64,000 nucleotides of DNA from assembly GCA_963969365.1 (NCBI GenBank), contig OZ017755.1, positions 2,232,001-2,296,000 of the forward strand, written 5' to 3'. This DNA comes from Asterochloris sp. CNOR1 (taxonomy: Eukaryota; Chlorophyta; Trebouxiophyceae; Trebouxiales; Trebouxiaceae). A program made the position numbers and the translations under genes. Under the pieces are notes generated by a model that saw only the letters and a program-made list of their open reading frames with translations, was not told where the DNA came from and made no database searches. How positions within the stretch are numbered: position 1 is the stretch's first letter; each line of letters begins with the position of its first letter. Shown piece by piece: positions 10,407 to 20,600 of the stretch.

Positions 10407-13400
10407 TCAGGAGAGCAGGGTCTGGCGGAAGGTGCCTGATCGCCGATTCCAGGGCAGGCTGCCACTGCTGCTGGTGGGGGAGGGGCTGGGGGTTGGGGGC
10501 ACGTCCATGGCCTTCCCTGTCAGCACCGCCTCCTCGTAGTTTTGAGAGAACCCGGTCGCGATGATGGTCACATGGATCTCGCCCTCATACTGGTCATCGA
10601 TGACGGCGCCGAAGATGACGTTGGCGCTGGGGTCGGCCAGGCTGGTGACCACCTCTGAGACCTTGTTGACCTGCAGGTGGGCACAAGGCTGGATCTCTGG
10701 GATGGTCCCATGCTGAGCGCAGAAGGCCCTCATGCAGGTGTGAAGGCTGTGCATGGCGCCTGGCTGCTGCAGAGGTGGGGCACTGCAGGCAGCCAGAATA
10801 TGCATTGGAATGACTCGGCAAGGCTGCAGCTACAAGGAAGCCTGTGTGGCAAGCACGGCAAGTGCATGCTCTCGGAAGGTCCGGGGCAGGACGCCCTCAA
10901 GCTCAGGACCACATGAGCCTGCTCCAGCCAGCTGCCACTCACAGCGGCTGCACCAGCGTGCCGACACAGCAAGCACCCCCACCTCCTGAATGGTGAGGTC
11001 CCGCCCGCCGGTGATGTTGAAGACAATCCCTGTTGCTCGCTCGATGCTGCGTTCAATCAGGGGCGCGGATGTGGCTGACTGCAGAGGCATGGGCACAGGC
11101 ATATGGGCGGCCGGCGGCCCAAACAGCGGGTGATGCAAGCACATCAGGCAGTTCCATGCAGCGTCCTGGAAGAACTGAATGCTGATGCAGCAGCGCTGAT
11201 GACACACAGCCATCGGAGATGCGGCTGTTTGTTTGGAATTGAGGTTGTGCATCACGGAGGACATAGCAGGAGGGCACCCTCACTGCAAGAAACATGCAAC
11301 CACCTCATTGCTGCACACTGTCAGGCAGGGCAGGGTGTCACAGCAGGCAGGCAGCATGTTGGCTTACGGCCGCAGCCTCCTCCGCCCGATTCTTGCCACT
11401 GGACACCCCCACGCCCAGCATGGCCGTCCCGCTGTTGCACATGACGGCCTTCACATCCGCAAAGTCCACGTTGACCAGGCCGGGAATGGTGATGATGTCA
11501 GAGATGCCCTGCACGCCCTGCAGCACGGCAAGGTGTGCACCTGAGTGGAGGGGGGAGGGTGTCAGAGAAGCCCTGCACTCCCTGCAGCAGATGACAACAC
11601 ACGAGCTCCCCATGCAGATTGTGTGGGGGCCTCAGCTGGCAGCATTGTCAGGAGCATTGCTGACGCCTGGGAGGCCCTGCACACCCTGCAGGCGCAGCAA
11701 GGCTGGGGTCATGGTGGTGAGCATGATGCCCCTGGTGTGTGGTAGGAAGGCCCTGCAACCTCTTCGGGGCACAGGAGGCCACACATCAGTGCCTGCCCTG
11801 ATGCTGTACAGCCATGCATGGCCACCCTGACAGGCCTGAACAGGACTGCTCTGTGCCAGAGACCGCTCACCTGGCCCAGTGCACTGATTCCCAGCAAGGG
11901 CAGCCTTTTGCATCACGCTTGTTGCCCCTGAGCTAGCTGGCGCTATCGTCCTGCGCTTGCCGCAAACCAAGTTGGCCTGCCTTGCGCAGCATGTTGGCTG
12001 CCAACAGGAAGGCCCTGTGCAGCACCCTCCTGGTCCTGTGCTGCAGCAGCTGCTGATCAGGCGAGAGCTCACCTGGCGCAGCACGTCGTCTGCCAGCAGG
12101 AAGGCGTCCTGCAGGGCGGTGCTCTCTGCCACGACGGCCAGGAGGCGGTCGTTGGGGATGACGATGAGGGTGTCCACATTCTTGCGCAGGGTCTCAATGC
12201 CCTCGTGCGCCTGCAACACAAGGCACAGACAGGAGAGATGGTGGGGTGAGGAGCTGGACTGCATTTGGTAGGGTTATTCACAAAAGTAGGGTTGATCTAA
12301 AAAAGGTGTCCGCTCTGCACAGGGTCTCAATGCCGCCGTGCCTCTGCACAAGGGGGAAGGGTCCTTCTGAGGCGGCAAAACGCCAGGCCAGCTGCTAGCA
12401 CTGGTTGGCCATGGCCTTGTGCTGGCGAGTGATGCCCTTGCGGGCGTGCACATACCACAGTGCGGGCTGGCCCCCCCGTGTCTGACAGATGAAGGGAAAG
12501 GTTGCACAACGGCAACCGTGCAACTCATTTGTATGTGGGTACAACACCACCAATAGCGGAGCTGCATGGCAGGATCTTAACGGTGCACATTGCCACTGCT
12601 GGCCAGGCATTGCACTTGCCTGATTGCCACGCCGCCGCCCCTCAAAGGTGAAGGGGAAGGTGACCACGCCCACTGTGAGGATGCCCAACTCCTTGGACAG
12701 GCGCGCCACCACTGGGGCAGCACCAGTGCCCGTGCCGCCACCCATGCCGGCTGTGATGAACACCTACACCGCAAAGTTTATAGAAGCTTAGGTCTGTGCT
12801 ACATTTGCAGAGCTCGTCCGATGTACCATCATGATGGTGAGTGGCTGCAGGGTGACAGGCAATTTCCTCATGTGCTCATCCCCTTGCAAAGCGCCAACAC
12901 AGCAGCACCTGGGCATACTTTGCCGTGCGTAAGGGCTGTGATGGATATCTGTGGCACATGAGGGCCAATATTGACCATCTGTATGAGTCAGGTGGGTTCA
13001 GTTTGCAAGCCACCCCCACTGCCGCTCCAGGGAATACAGGCAGCATGCAGGCCAATTCAATAGACAGAGTGCCTGGCCTTTCCAGCGGACGTCCCTGCTG
13101 GGCAGTCATACCAGCTGTGTCGGACACCTGCAGCATGGGAAAACCAGTTGCGCCACCCTTCGAGCAGCTCTCATGTCTGGATCTCCCCCAGCCAAGTCAA
13201 ACAGCTGCACAGGCAAGCAAAACTTCCATGTGAGGCAGTCTTCTGAGGCAATACGCTGAGGCTGCGCCCAAGAGCCCAGGGCAGGCCCCCGCATCAATAT
13301 GATGCCAGCTGCAAAGAGAAGCAGACACCAGAAATTATGTGACTGAGGCACCCTGTCTTAGCAAGTCACAGTGAGGCAGCAGATATGAAGCAGGGGCAGC

Positions 13401-14944
13401 CTGGCACCAGCGCTGCGCGCGAACTGCCCAGCGCACAGGCTGTGCTCAGGAGTGGTGAGCAAGAAGGGCGTCTTGGGGCAATCAGTTATTGAGATCAAGC
13501 ATTTGATGGCATGGAAGGGCAGCAGCACCAAGGATGCAGTCTTGTGAAGGAGAGCTGGTGTATGGGCAGGCAGGCTCACCATGTCAGCGTTGCCGACTGC
13601 GGCCGCCAGGGACTCCTGCGACTCCTGAGCGGCCTGCTCCCCAAGCTCAGGCTTGCCGCCGGTGCCTGCAGGCACGCAACATGTCAAAGATGTGGTGGCT
13701 GCCCAGCTGTTGTTCAGCACTGGCTCGCTGCCAATACCTGCACATAATGGCATCTGCAGTCATAACACAGGTTTCCCAGTCAGGCGGCCAGCAACACACT
13801 GGCAGCAGTCAGAGATATGGTAGACCAGCCGCTGTGCAGCACTGGCTTGCTGCCAATGCCTGCACATGATGGCGCTGCAGCCAGGAAGCAAGTGACCCAG
13901 TTGTTGCAGTACTGGCCTGCTGCCTGTGGCTGTGGGCACAGCAACACAAAGGCAGTCAGCAAGGTGGGCACCTGACCTGTCGGCAGCACTGGCTTGCTGC
14001 CTGCGCTCGTAACCCCACGGTGCAAGCACAGGGACACCAAGCTGCTTCGTCAGCATTGCAGAAAGGGTGCCCCCGTCGACCACAGACAAGCCGGGTCTCT
14101 TGAGCACCGGGTGCATCCATCAGCTGAACAGGCAGCACGACGGCTCACCGAGTCCCCTCGTCAACTCGGCCCCCATCTGGACCTTGTTCATGGCCAAGGA
14201 GTTCTCCAGCGCCTGGGCATCTGTGTTCAGAGCCCAGAACTCAACCCCCTGCAGGTTTTGGGGCAGTCAAGAAGGCAGCGAGCGCCCACCATGCTGTGTG
14301 TGGCTGAACGCACACGCCGCCATGCCGGCAGTGCATGCAGGCTTGGCTCACATCAGAGCGAATAGCTGCAGGCGCAGGCCTGCATGGTGTGTGCGGGGTG
14401 GAACTAAATTGCAACCTCCAGCTCAGCCTGCTTGTGCCTCAGTTTCAGCCTCACCTGCAGCCCTGAGGCAACCATCCTGTTCACAGCATTGTTCCCTCCA
14501 CCGCCAACGCCAATGACCTGCAGGGAGGCATGGGGCTCCGTCTGGTGCTGGCAGGGCACCTGGAGGCAAAACAGCATATGCTGCAGCGCAGGCATGGGCT
14601 TACCTTGATCCTTGCATCGCCTCCTGCACTCAACAATTCGAAATGTGCTAAGAAAGTGTAGGGCATGACAAGTGCAGGCTTTGCGTAAGTCAATCTTCAG
14701 ACAAGACAGGTTGCCACTCCGCAGGCTTACCTGCAGGTCCATAGCCGTTGCCTGCATAGGAGGCAAGGACATGCAGGCTTCTCCTGCTGGCACCACCCCT
14801 GCTGGGGACAGCAGCCAGAAACTGACTTTGCCTCCCTCCCAAGCTTCTTGCGATGCAGGGCTGCGCAGCCAAAGGCCTGGCGGACACTGCCAGCTGCTTG
14901 GAGGCCACTGGCACCCACTGACACCGCCCAGCCAAAGAGCTCAT
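10407..14944 (-). CDS. ftsZ: Plastid division GTPase FtsZ
   Basis: Tubulin-like GTPase that forms the stromal ring for chloroplast division. Ten exons, all phase-consistent: 14944-14731, 14623-14604, 14517-14455, 14248-14149, 13665-13580, 12763-12620, 12210-12073, 11517-11368, 11078-10983, 10670-10407. They give about 424 residues, normal for the family. Residues 1-75 are rich in Ser/Arg/Ala and look like a chloroplast transit peptide. [15 protein letters not shown] opens the GTPase domain. LNTDAQAL, the tubulin signature [13 protein letters not shown], the T6 loop region [11 protein letters not shown] and the T7 region [14 protein letters not shown] follow in order. The C-terminus ([20 protein letters not shown]) lacks an obvious IPxFLR-type core peptide, which leans towards the FtsZ1/A class, but this is weak. 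The second exon is only 20 bp. The intron after exon 6 uses a GC donor (CAG|GCAAGT at 12620/12619). Several introns hold exon-edge echoes. Confidence 0.96.
11492..12125 (-). repeat. ftsZ intron 7 with echoes of both flanking exons
   Basis: Intron 7 spans 12072-11518. The donor-side exon edge (12068-12125 on the plus strand) is echoed at 11980-12031 and 11866-11917; the latter keeps the CTCACCTGG donor complement. The acceptor-side exon edge (11492-11531) is echoed at 11558-11590 and 11652-11702, both keeping CCCTGCA...CCTGCAG. Together these copies account for much of the intron. Confidence 0.7.
12170..12355 (-). repeat. ftsZ exon 7 start echoed in intron 6
   Basis: The plus-strand sequence GCAGGGTCTCAATGCC at the start of exon 7 (source 12170-12223) recurs at 12306-12355 within the preceding intron, with GTGTCC on one side and a CTCTGCACAAGGG acceptor-like end on the other. 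Confidence 0.75.
13640..14014 (-). repeat. Four echoes of ftsZ exon 5 acceptor edge in intron 4
   Basis: The exon 5 start (plus-strand GGCTTGCCGCCGGTGCCTGC, 13650-13669) is echoed four times in intron 4 as variants of CAGCACTGGCTTGCTGCC. The copies lie at about 13709-13750, 13831-13872, 13900-13939 and 13979-14014. On the coding strand each reads like CAG-GCATTGGCAGCAAGCC, so several still carry an acceptor AG. Confidence 0.65.
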
Positions 14945-15295
14945 GTTGGCGAGGGCTGCTTGTGTGTCTTAAAACGGGCTAGTTGATGCCCTGATGCCAG
15001 GCCTAGCAAAAAGGCAATTGATCCGTCAGATTCGCAAGCGCCCAAGCCAAAATTCCTCTTGCTTTCTGATGAAATCAAAACTGAGGTGCTTGGGTGCTGG
15101 GGACTTGTTCTGACAGGCAGGCTGCAGACAGCGGCGTTGTACAGAGTGTCATATCAGGTGCAAGGGACATAATTGACATAATCAACACCGGGGGTTGGCC
15201 GGTCTTCATGTCATGTTCATATTGTGGGTGGACTGTTTCGGGAAGGGGTTCTTGGAAGCCGGCAAGCGATGTGATAGCTATCAATTCTGCCAGGA
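14945..15295. other. Promoter side of ftsZ and 3' end of reductase 1
   Basis: This is the gap between the ftsZ start codon and the stop of the neighbouring minus-strand reductase gene. It should hold the ftsZ promoter and the reductase 3' UTR. No motif stands out. Confidence 0.4.
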
Positions 15296-16435
15296 TCAGT
15301 TACCTTGACCAGTCAGAGCCTGGTGCACTTCAGCAATTCCCTGAAGCACATCTTCCCGGTGAGCTGCAAAGTCCTGTGGTGCTTGAGACAGGATGACACC
15401 CTCTAGCTGGTGCTGGATGGTGAGCATGAGCCCTGGCATGGTGGGCACGACGTTCATCTTGAGCCCTTGCAGCACCTGCACATTCTGTGTTCAGAGTTGC
15501 AGCTCAGGTGTCTGTGCAAGATGCACTGCCGCCAGTGCATGCTGCTACCTGGACACAGCCTGCAGCATTGCCTTCAGAAAACCAGAGCACGCACCTGTTT
15601 GAGCTGAGCTGCTCCCTTGCCTCCCCCATGGCTGCCATAGCTGACAATCATGGCTGGTTTGCCGTTCCAGCTGCGATAGAGGTAATCTAGGGCATTCTTC
15701 AGAGCTGCAGGATAGCCCCAGTTGTACTGCATGGCAGGGCAGCCATCTGTCAGCTGGTTTTTACAGCAAAGTCAACCTGCAAGGTTTGAATCAGCTTACC
15801 TGGGGAGTCACAAACACCATGCCGTGCAGAGAGTCAACCTTCTGCTGCCAGGCCTTGGTGTGATTATGTACAGGTGGGTGCATGGCAGGAATGCCAGGCT
15901 CATCGAGCAGGGGCAGAGCAAAAGAGGCCAGATCAACCAACTCAAATTCAATGTCTTTGTGGCCTGCACTGCTGGCAAGGTCATAAACCCAGCGTGAGAT
16001 GGGCTGGCAGTTGGCTCCTGGCCGTGTCGTGCCCATGATGATGCCAATCCTTTTTTGTTGCAGCTTTTCTTCTTCTTGCACAGGGCTGTAGGACCAGAGG
16101 AGGCCGCAGCCTGTGGCAGCTGTCAGGCCCAGGCTGACCAGGATAGCGGGCTGCAGAGGGAAAGGGGCTTTGCAACAAGGCAAATGTGCCAGCCCAACTC
16201 AGACGCAGGGCTCAGGCAAAACTCACCCCTTTGGCAGCACTGCCCCCGCTGGCTGTGGCAAGGTGCCTGAGATGCGCAGCCTCACCAGCAATGGGTGCTG
16301 GGTTTGCCTGAAATCGAGGGCCTTGTCAGCACTGGGTAGTGGATCACACTTGAGCCTGCCAATCAAGTGCACCTGGCCCGATCTTAGACATGCCACTAAA
16401 ATTAGTGGATTTCTGGAGGTCAGTCTCCTGGACAT
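15296..16435 (-). CDS. NADPH-dependent FMN/quinone reductase, copy 1 (N-terminally extended)
   Basis: Flavodoxin-fold reductase of the NADPH-dependent FMN reductase family; such enzymes reduce FMN or quinones with NAD(P)H. Exons 16435-16373, 16307-16227, 16150-15800, 15726-15595 and 15475-15296 are all phase 0 and give about 268 residues. IGIIMGTTRPGANCQPISRW is the phosphate-binding loop of the flavin site, YNWGYPAALKNALDYLY the family's second signature, and SYGSHGGGKGAAQL the third. The first two exons encode an Arg/Ser/Ala-rich leader, and the third starts with a hydrophobic stretch (AILVSLGLTAATGCGLLW). That suggests targeting to an organelle and a membrane anchor, absent from copy 2. 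Lies head-to-tail with copy 2. The family is clear; substrate and location are inferred. Confidence 0.88.
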
Positions 16436-16674
16436 GGTGCCCTGGACACTCTTATTGTTGCGGCCAGGGTTGAGATGGCCACAGCTGGTTAAACGAGCAG
16501 AGGAAAGCAGGGTTACTCGGCTGCCATCTCGGCTCCACGGGGAGCGCAACAGCTAACAAATCATCGCCAAAACGTCTACATGTCAACATGTTTCTGCTGT
16601 GGGTGGGTTGTTTCAATGCAAACAAAATCCTTGTAAGGCCTCAAGTGATGTGATAGCAGTCAGCGCAGCCAGAA

Positions 16675-17446
16675 TCAGTTGCCTGAACCTGCAACAGCTT
16701 GGTGCACTTCTGCAATCCCTTGAAGCACATCATCGCGATGGGCTGCAAAGTCATGTGGTGCTTGGGACAGGATCACGCCCTCTAGCTGGTGCTGCCTGGT
16801 GAGCTTGAGCCCTGGCATGGTGGGCACAACGTTCATCTTGAGCCCTTGCAGCACCTGCACATCCTGTAGGTTTAGTGTTGCAGCTCAAGCTTCACACTGC
16901 ATTGCCGCCAGTGTCTGCTGCTGCCCGGATACAGCCTGCAGTGTTGCTTTAGACACATGCAGAACACACACCTGATTGAGCTGAGCTGCTCCCTTGCCTC
17001 CCCCATGGCTGCCATAGCTGACGATCATGGCTGGCTTGCCGTTCCAGCTGTGGTAGAGGTAATCTACGGCGTTCTTCAGAGCTGCAGGGTAGCCCCAGTT
17101 GTACTGCATGGCAGGGCAGCCATCTGTCAGCCGTTCTGCACCATTGATCAACTTGCAGGGTTTCCATTCAGCTTACCTGGGGGGTTACAAACACCATGCC
17201 ATGCAGAGAGTCAACCTTCTGCTGCCAGGCCTTAGTGTGGTCATGTACAGGTGGGTGCATGGCAGGAATGCCTGGCTCGTCGAGCAGGGGCAGAGCAAAA
17301 GTAGCCAAATCGACCAGCTCAAACTCAGTGCCATTGTGGCCTGCGGTGCTAGCAAGGTCATAGACCCAGCGTGAGATGGGCTGGCAGTTGGCTCCTGGCC
17401 GTGTCGTACCCATGATAACGCCAATCATCTTTGGTCGACCCGTCAT
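16675..17446 (-). CDS. NADPH-dependent FMN/quinone reductase, copy 2
   Basis: Paralogue of the downstream copy. Exons 17446-17177, 17103-16972 and 16854-16675 keep phase and give about 193 residues. The start MTGRPKMIGVIMGTTRPG puts the flavin-binding loop at the very N-terminus, so this form is probably cytosolic. The three exons shared with copy 1 have identical boundaries, and the last two are the same length (132 and 180 bp). Flanking intron stretches are also alike, for example the CATGCAGAGAGTCAACCTTC run. This marks a whole-gene tandem duplication followed by divergence at the 5' end. Small replacements such as DIEFELVDLASFAL against GTEFELVDLATFAL show both copies remain under constraint. 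Confidence 0.9.
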
Positions 17447-17690
17447 GGCAAAGATCAACAGTCACATGTCTTGCTGCATGGTGCAGGCAGCACGCACTTG
17501 GCTTATGGCTGCGTGGGTTTGCCCTTGCTGACATGAGCCAAGAGTGGCATGGCATGATATTTGACCTAGCTAGCAGGAAGAAAGCAGAGTCTCACCCATT
17601 CCCATCTGCAATAGATGCATTTGGTGGCACTTTCCTCAGCTTAGATTGCCAGTGGAGTACTAGACCACTGGTCAATTGCTGAGGGATAAC
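17447..17690. promoter_or_regulatory. Divergent promoter region
   Basis: About 244 bp between the start codons of reductase copy 2 (-) and the coiled-coil gene (+). It must hold both promoters if these starts are right. No WD-repeat coding sequence is visible here that could extend the coiled-coil gene. Confidence 0.35.
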
Positions 17691-20600
17691 ATGGCAGAGC
17701 AGGAGAGCAGGGCAGCAGGACAGGCTGAGCAGTTGCGGCAGCGCCTGGACTCCTTCAGAGTGCAACTGCAGACTGCCCTTCAGTACAATGCTGAAGCACA
17801 GGATGGCAGGCTGCCGCCCAGCGAGCTCATCATGAACGCAGCGTTGAGCATCAAGCTGCGGCAACAGGCAGCACAGCAGGTGATGGCCATTCTGCATCAA
17901 GACACATGGCAGCTTGAACGATAGGCGTTCATTGTGTGTGATCTCCCACTGAGCCCTCTCTGAAACACGCAGGTTGCAGCAGTGCAGCAGCAGATGCAGC
18001 AGGAGGCGGCAGCAGCGCAGGCTGAGGCTGATGCATGCAGGCAAGGCACAGCCTTCAATGCTCTGTCTATGCTCTCGTCCTGCAACCAGACGTCTCTCAG
18101 GTCCCACCCATCCGCTCAACTGCCTCTGCAGACACGAGTGCTGGGACAGCCATATAGTGCACGAGTGCAGGTGGGCGCTGCCAACGCCATTTGGTAACAC
18201 TGCTTCCTGCAGCGTGCATCTGTCACTGTGCTTGCATCAAGCAGGACAACAACCAGCAACCCTACACATGCTGTTGGTGCAGCATGGCTCCAGCCCAAGC
18301 ACTGTGGCGCAGCATTGCCAGCCCTGCAGCAGCAGCAGGCGGCCTGCAGCTCCCTGCGCAAGACGTCAGCATCAGTCAGCAGGTGGCAAATTTGCCCGTC
18401 AGGCAACGTAACCAGCAACAACAGCGCCGTCTGCAGTGCCTCACCTTCCTAAGACAGGCAAGCCTGGAGCAGGAGTGCCGGCACAATGCCCAGGGGATGT
18501 CAGGCCATACCTGCACCAGACCCCTGGGGCCCTGTGCAGCCCTTACCGCTGAGCATGCTGCGACCCTCTCAACACACCCCGAGCACACAGATGGGCTGTC
18601 TTCAACATAAGAGCCCCAAGCAGCCTCAGCGGCATGGCCGCCTTTCTGAGCTTGGAGCCTGAAGCAGCCACAGAGCTGTCGCCAGCCCATAGGCCTGGCA
18701 TGGCTGCCTCACCAACCAGGCCCTGACCCTCTCCAGGCTTGTGGCCTGAGCACATGTGTGGCTACAGGTGGAGCTGCAGGAGTGGCAGCGCCTGTCCTAC
18801 AGCATGGGGGCCACCGGCGTCTGCATGTCACAGCTGGCTGCGCTGCCCAAGGGGCTGCTGGCGGCCCACAGGGCTGGAGGTGCAGCCCCTGCTGCCGAAC
18901 TGGACAGGTCTGGCAGCCCGGCGATGCACCCATCCAGAGGAGCACTGCTGGGCACTGGAATACTGCAGACAGTGGACAGGTGCGCAGTGGACAAGCGCGT
19001 TCTGATGGTGATATCATCGTGTAGAGTTATAGCCTAGGTAGCTCATGCCTCGCTGGGGCTGGGGCTGGGGAGCCATCTGGGCTCAAGCCTAGATGGCTTT
19101 TCCAGATCGTGTGGGCAGCACCTGGGTGCAGCAGACACCACCTGTCACCAAGCAACCCACATTGCTGCACACCCAGCACGGGGTGTGCTTTCTGCCACGT
19201 GACCCCTGCTCTCTGCAGGGGCAGCAGTGGCCTGCTGTATGCAGCCATGGAGCTGCACTGCCCCACCAGGCGGACAGCTCAGGTGCAGTTCCTGCATCTC
19301 GAGCTGGAAGCGTTGAAGGCGGAGTTCAACGCGCAGTTCACCCGCCTGCAAGAGCGCAAGCTCAAGCTGACTGCCGACCTGCAAGCCAAGCTGGACAGAG
19401 TCCGGGAGTTGGAGGAGCTTCTGGGGCTGCCCAAATCTGAGGTGGACAGCAGCTTGCTGGTGAGTGTTCACTGCAGCTTCTATATGCCTGTATCACAGAG
19501 CTGGACAACAGCACTTTGCTAAGTGGCAGTCCTGTCTGTTCCAGGTGTCAGGCAGATTGCCGCTGAAGCGTTCTGGGACGGCCCTGCATGGTGCCAGTGC
19601 GTTTGTTCAATGTTGCTGCAGGAGGACCGGCCTGCAGACGTGACGCTGCAAGTGCACCGCAGCGAGGTGGCAGCACAGCCCTGGCTGACTGCCGAGGAGC
19701 GGGAACAGCTGCGGGCAGAGGCTGTGGCGGCAGCAGCTGCAGAGGAGCACAGCAGGCAGTCCAACGTGGGACGAGCGCTGCAGGAGATGCTGGGAGGTGC
19801 GCAGGCATGTGCTTGCCTCTGAGGCTCTGCCTGGGTCCTGTGCATGAGGAGGGGGCAGCAGCTGCTGCAGAGGTGCATGGCAAGCGAACCAGACTGGCAG
19901 GGCACTGCACGAGGTGCTGGCAGGTGTGCAGACATGTCCTTGCCTAGGCGGGCAGGGGCCAGTCTCCTGCACACAGGGCCTGTCCTGGCTTGACTGCATG
20001 CCTGCAGCGATCAAGTGTCCCCTCTGTGCCACCTGTTGTGTCTCAACAAGGTGTCGTGCTGCCTCTTGCAGCAATGGCCTGCCTTCTGCGCTGATACAAA
20101 GACCTCTCTGCCACCACTCTCGAGGTACTGTGGCCAATCTCATGCATCTGCATGGCAGTCTCAGTGCCGCCTATGGTACAGGCGCAGCCCCAGGCGCCGC
20201 TAAGGCTGGCCGAGGGGGTGGCAGCACATCCACTGCTGCTGACAGAGGGCTGGTGGAGGAGCGCTGGATGGCTCTCCCTGATGCAGAGCTCACAGCCCAG
20301 CAGAAGGCCACCAAGGCTGAGTTCGTCAAGAAAATGCAGGTGCGCTGTTGCCCTCCCATTGGTGCGCTGTGCATATGCAGATGCCGCAGAGCTCACTGTC
20401 CAGCAGGCCGTCACCCAGGCTGAGGTTGGCAAGGAGCTGAAGGCGGACTGCTGCTCTTGCATTGATGCGCTGCACACCAAGGTGCACGGCTCACTGCCTG
20501 GCCAGTCTCACCAAGGCTGAACATGTTAGCCAAGCTGCTGCGGGCAGCATGCAAGCATGCGTCCCTTGCTCTATCCCCGCCAATGTGCTGCAGCCTTGCA

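Noticed and set aside
13709-14014. Reading the ftsZ intron 4 copies as real alternative exons
   Set aside because: The copies lack consistent open frames and donors, and exons 4 and 5 join in phase to give the conserved FtsZ sequence without them.
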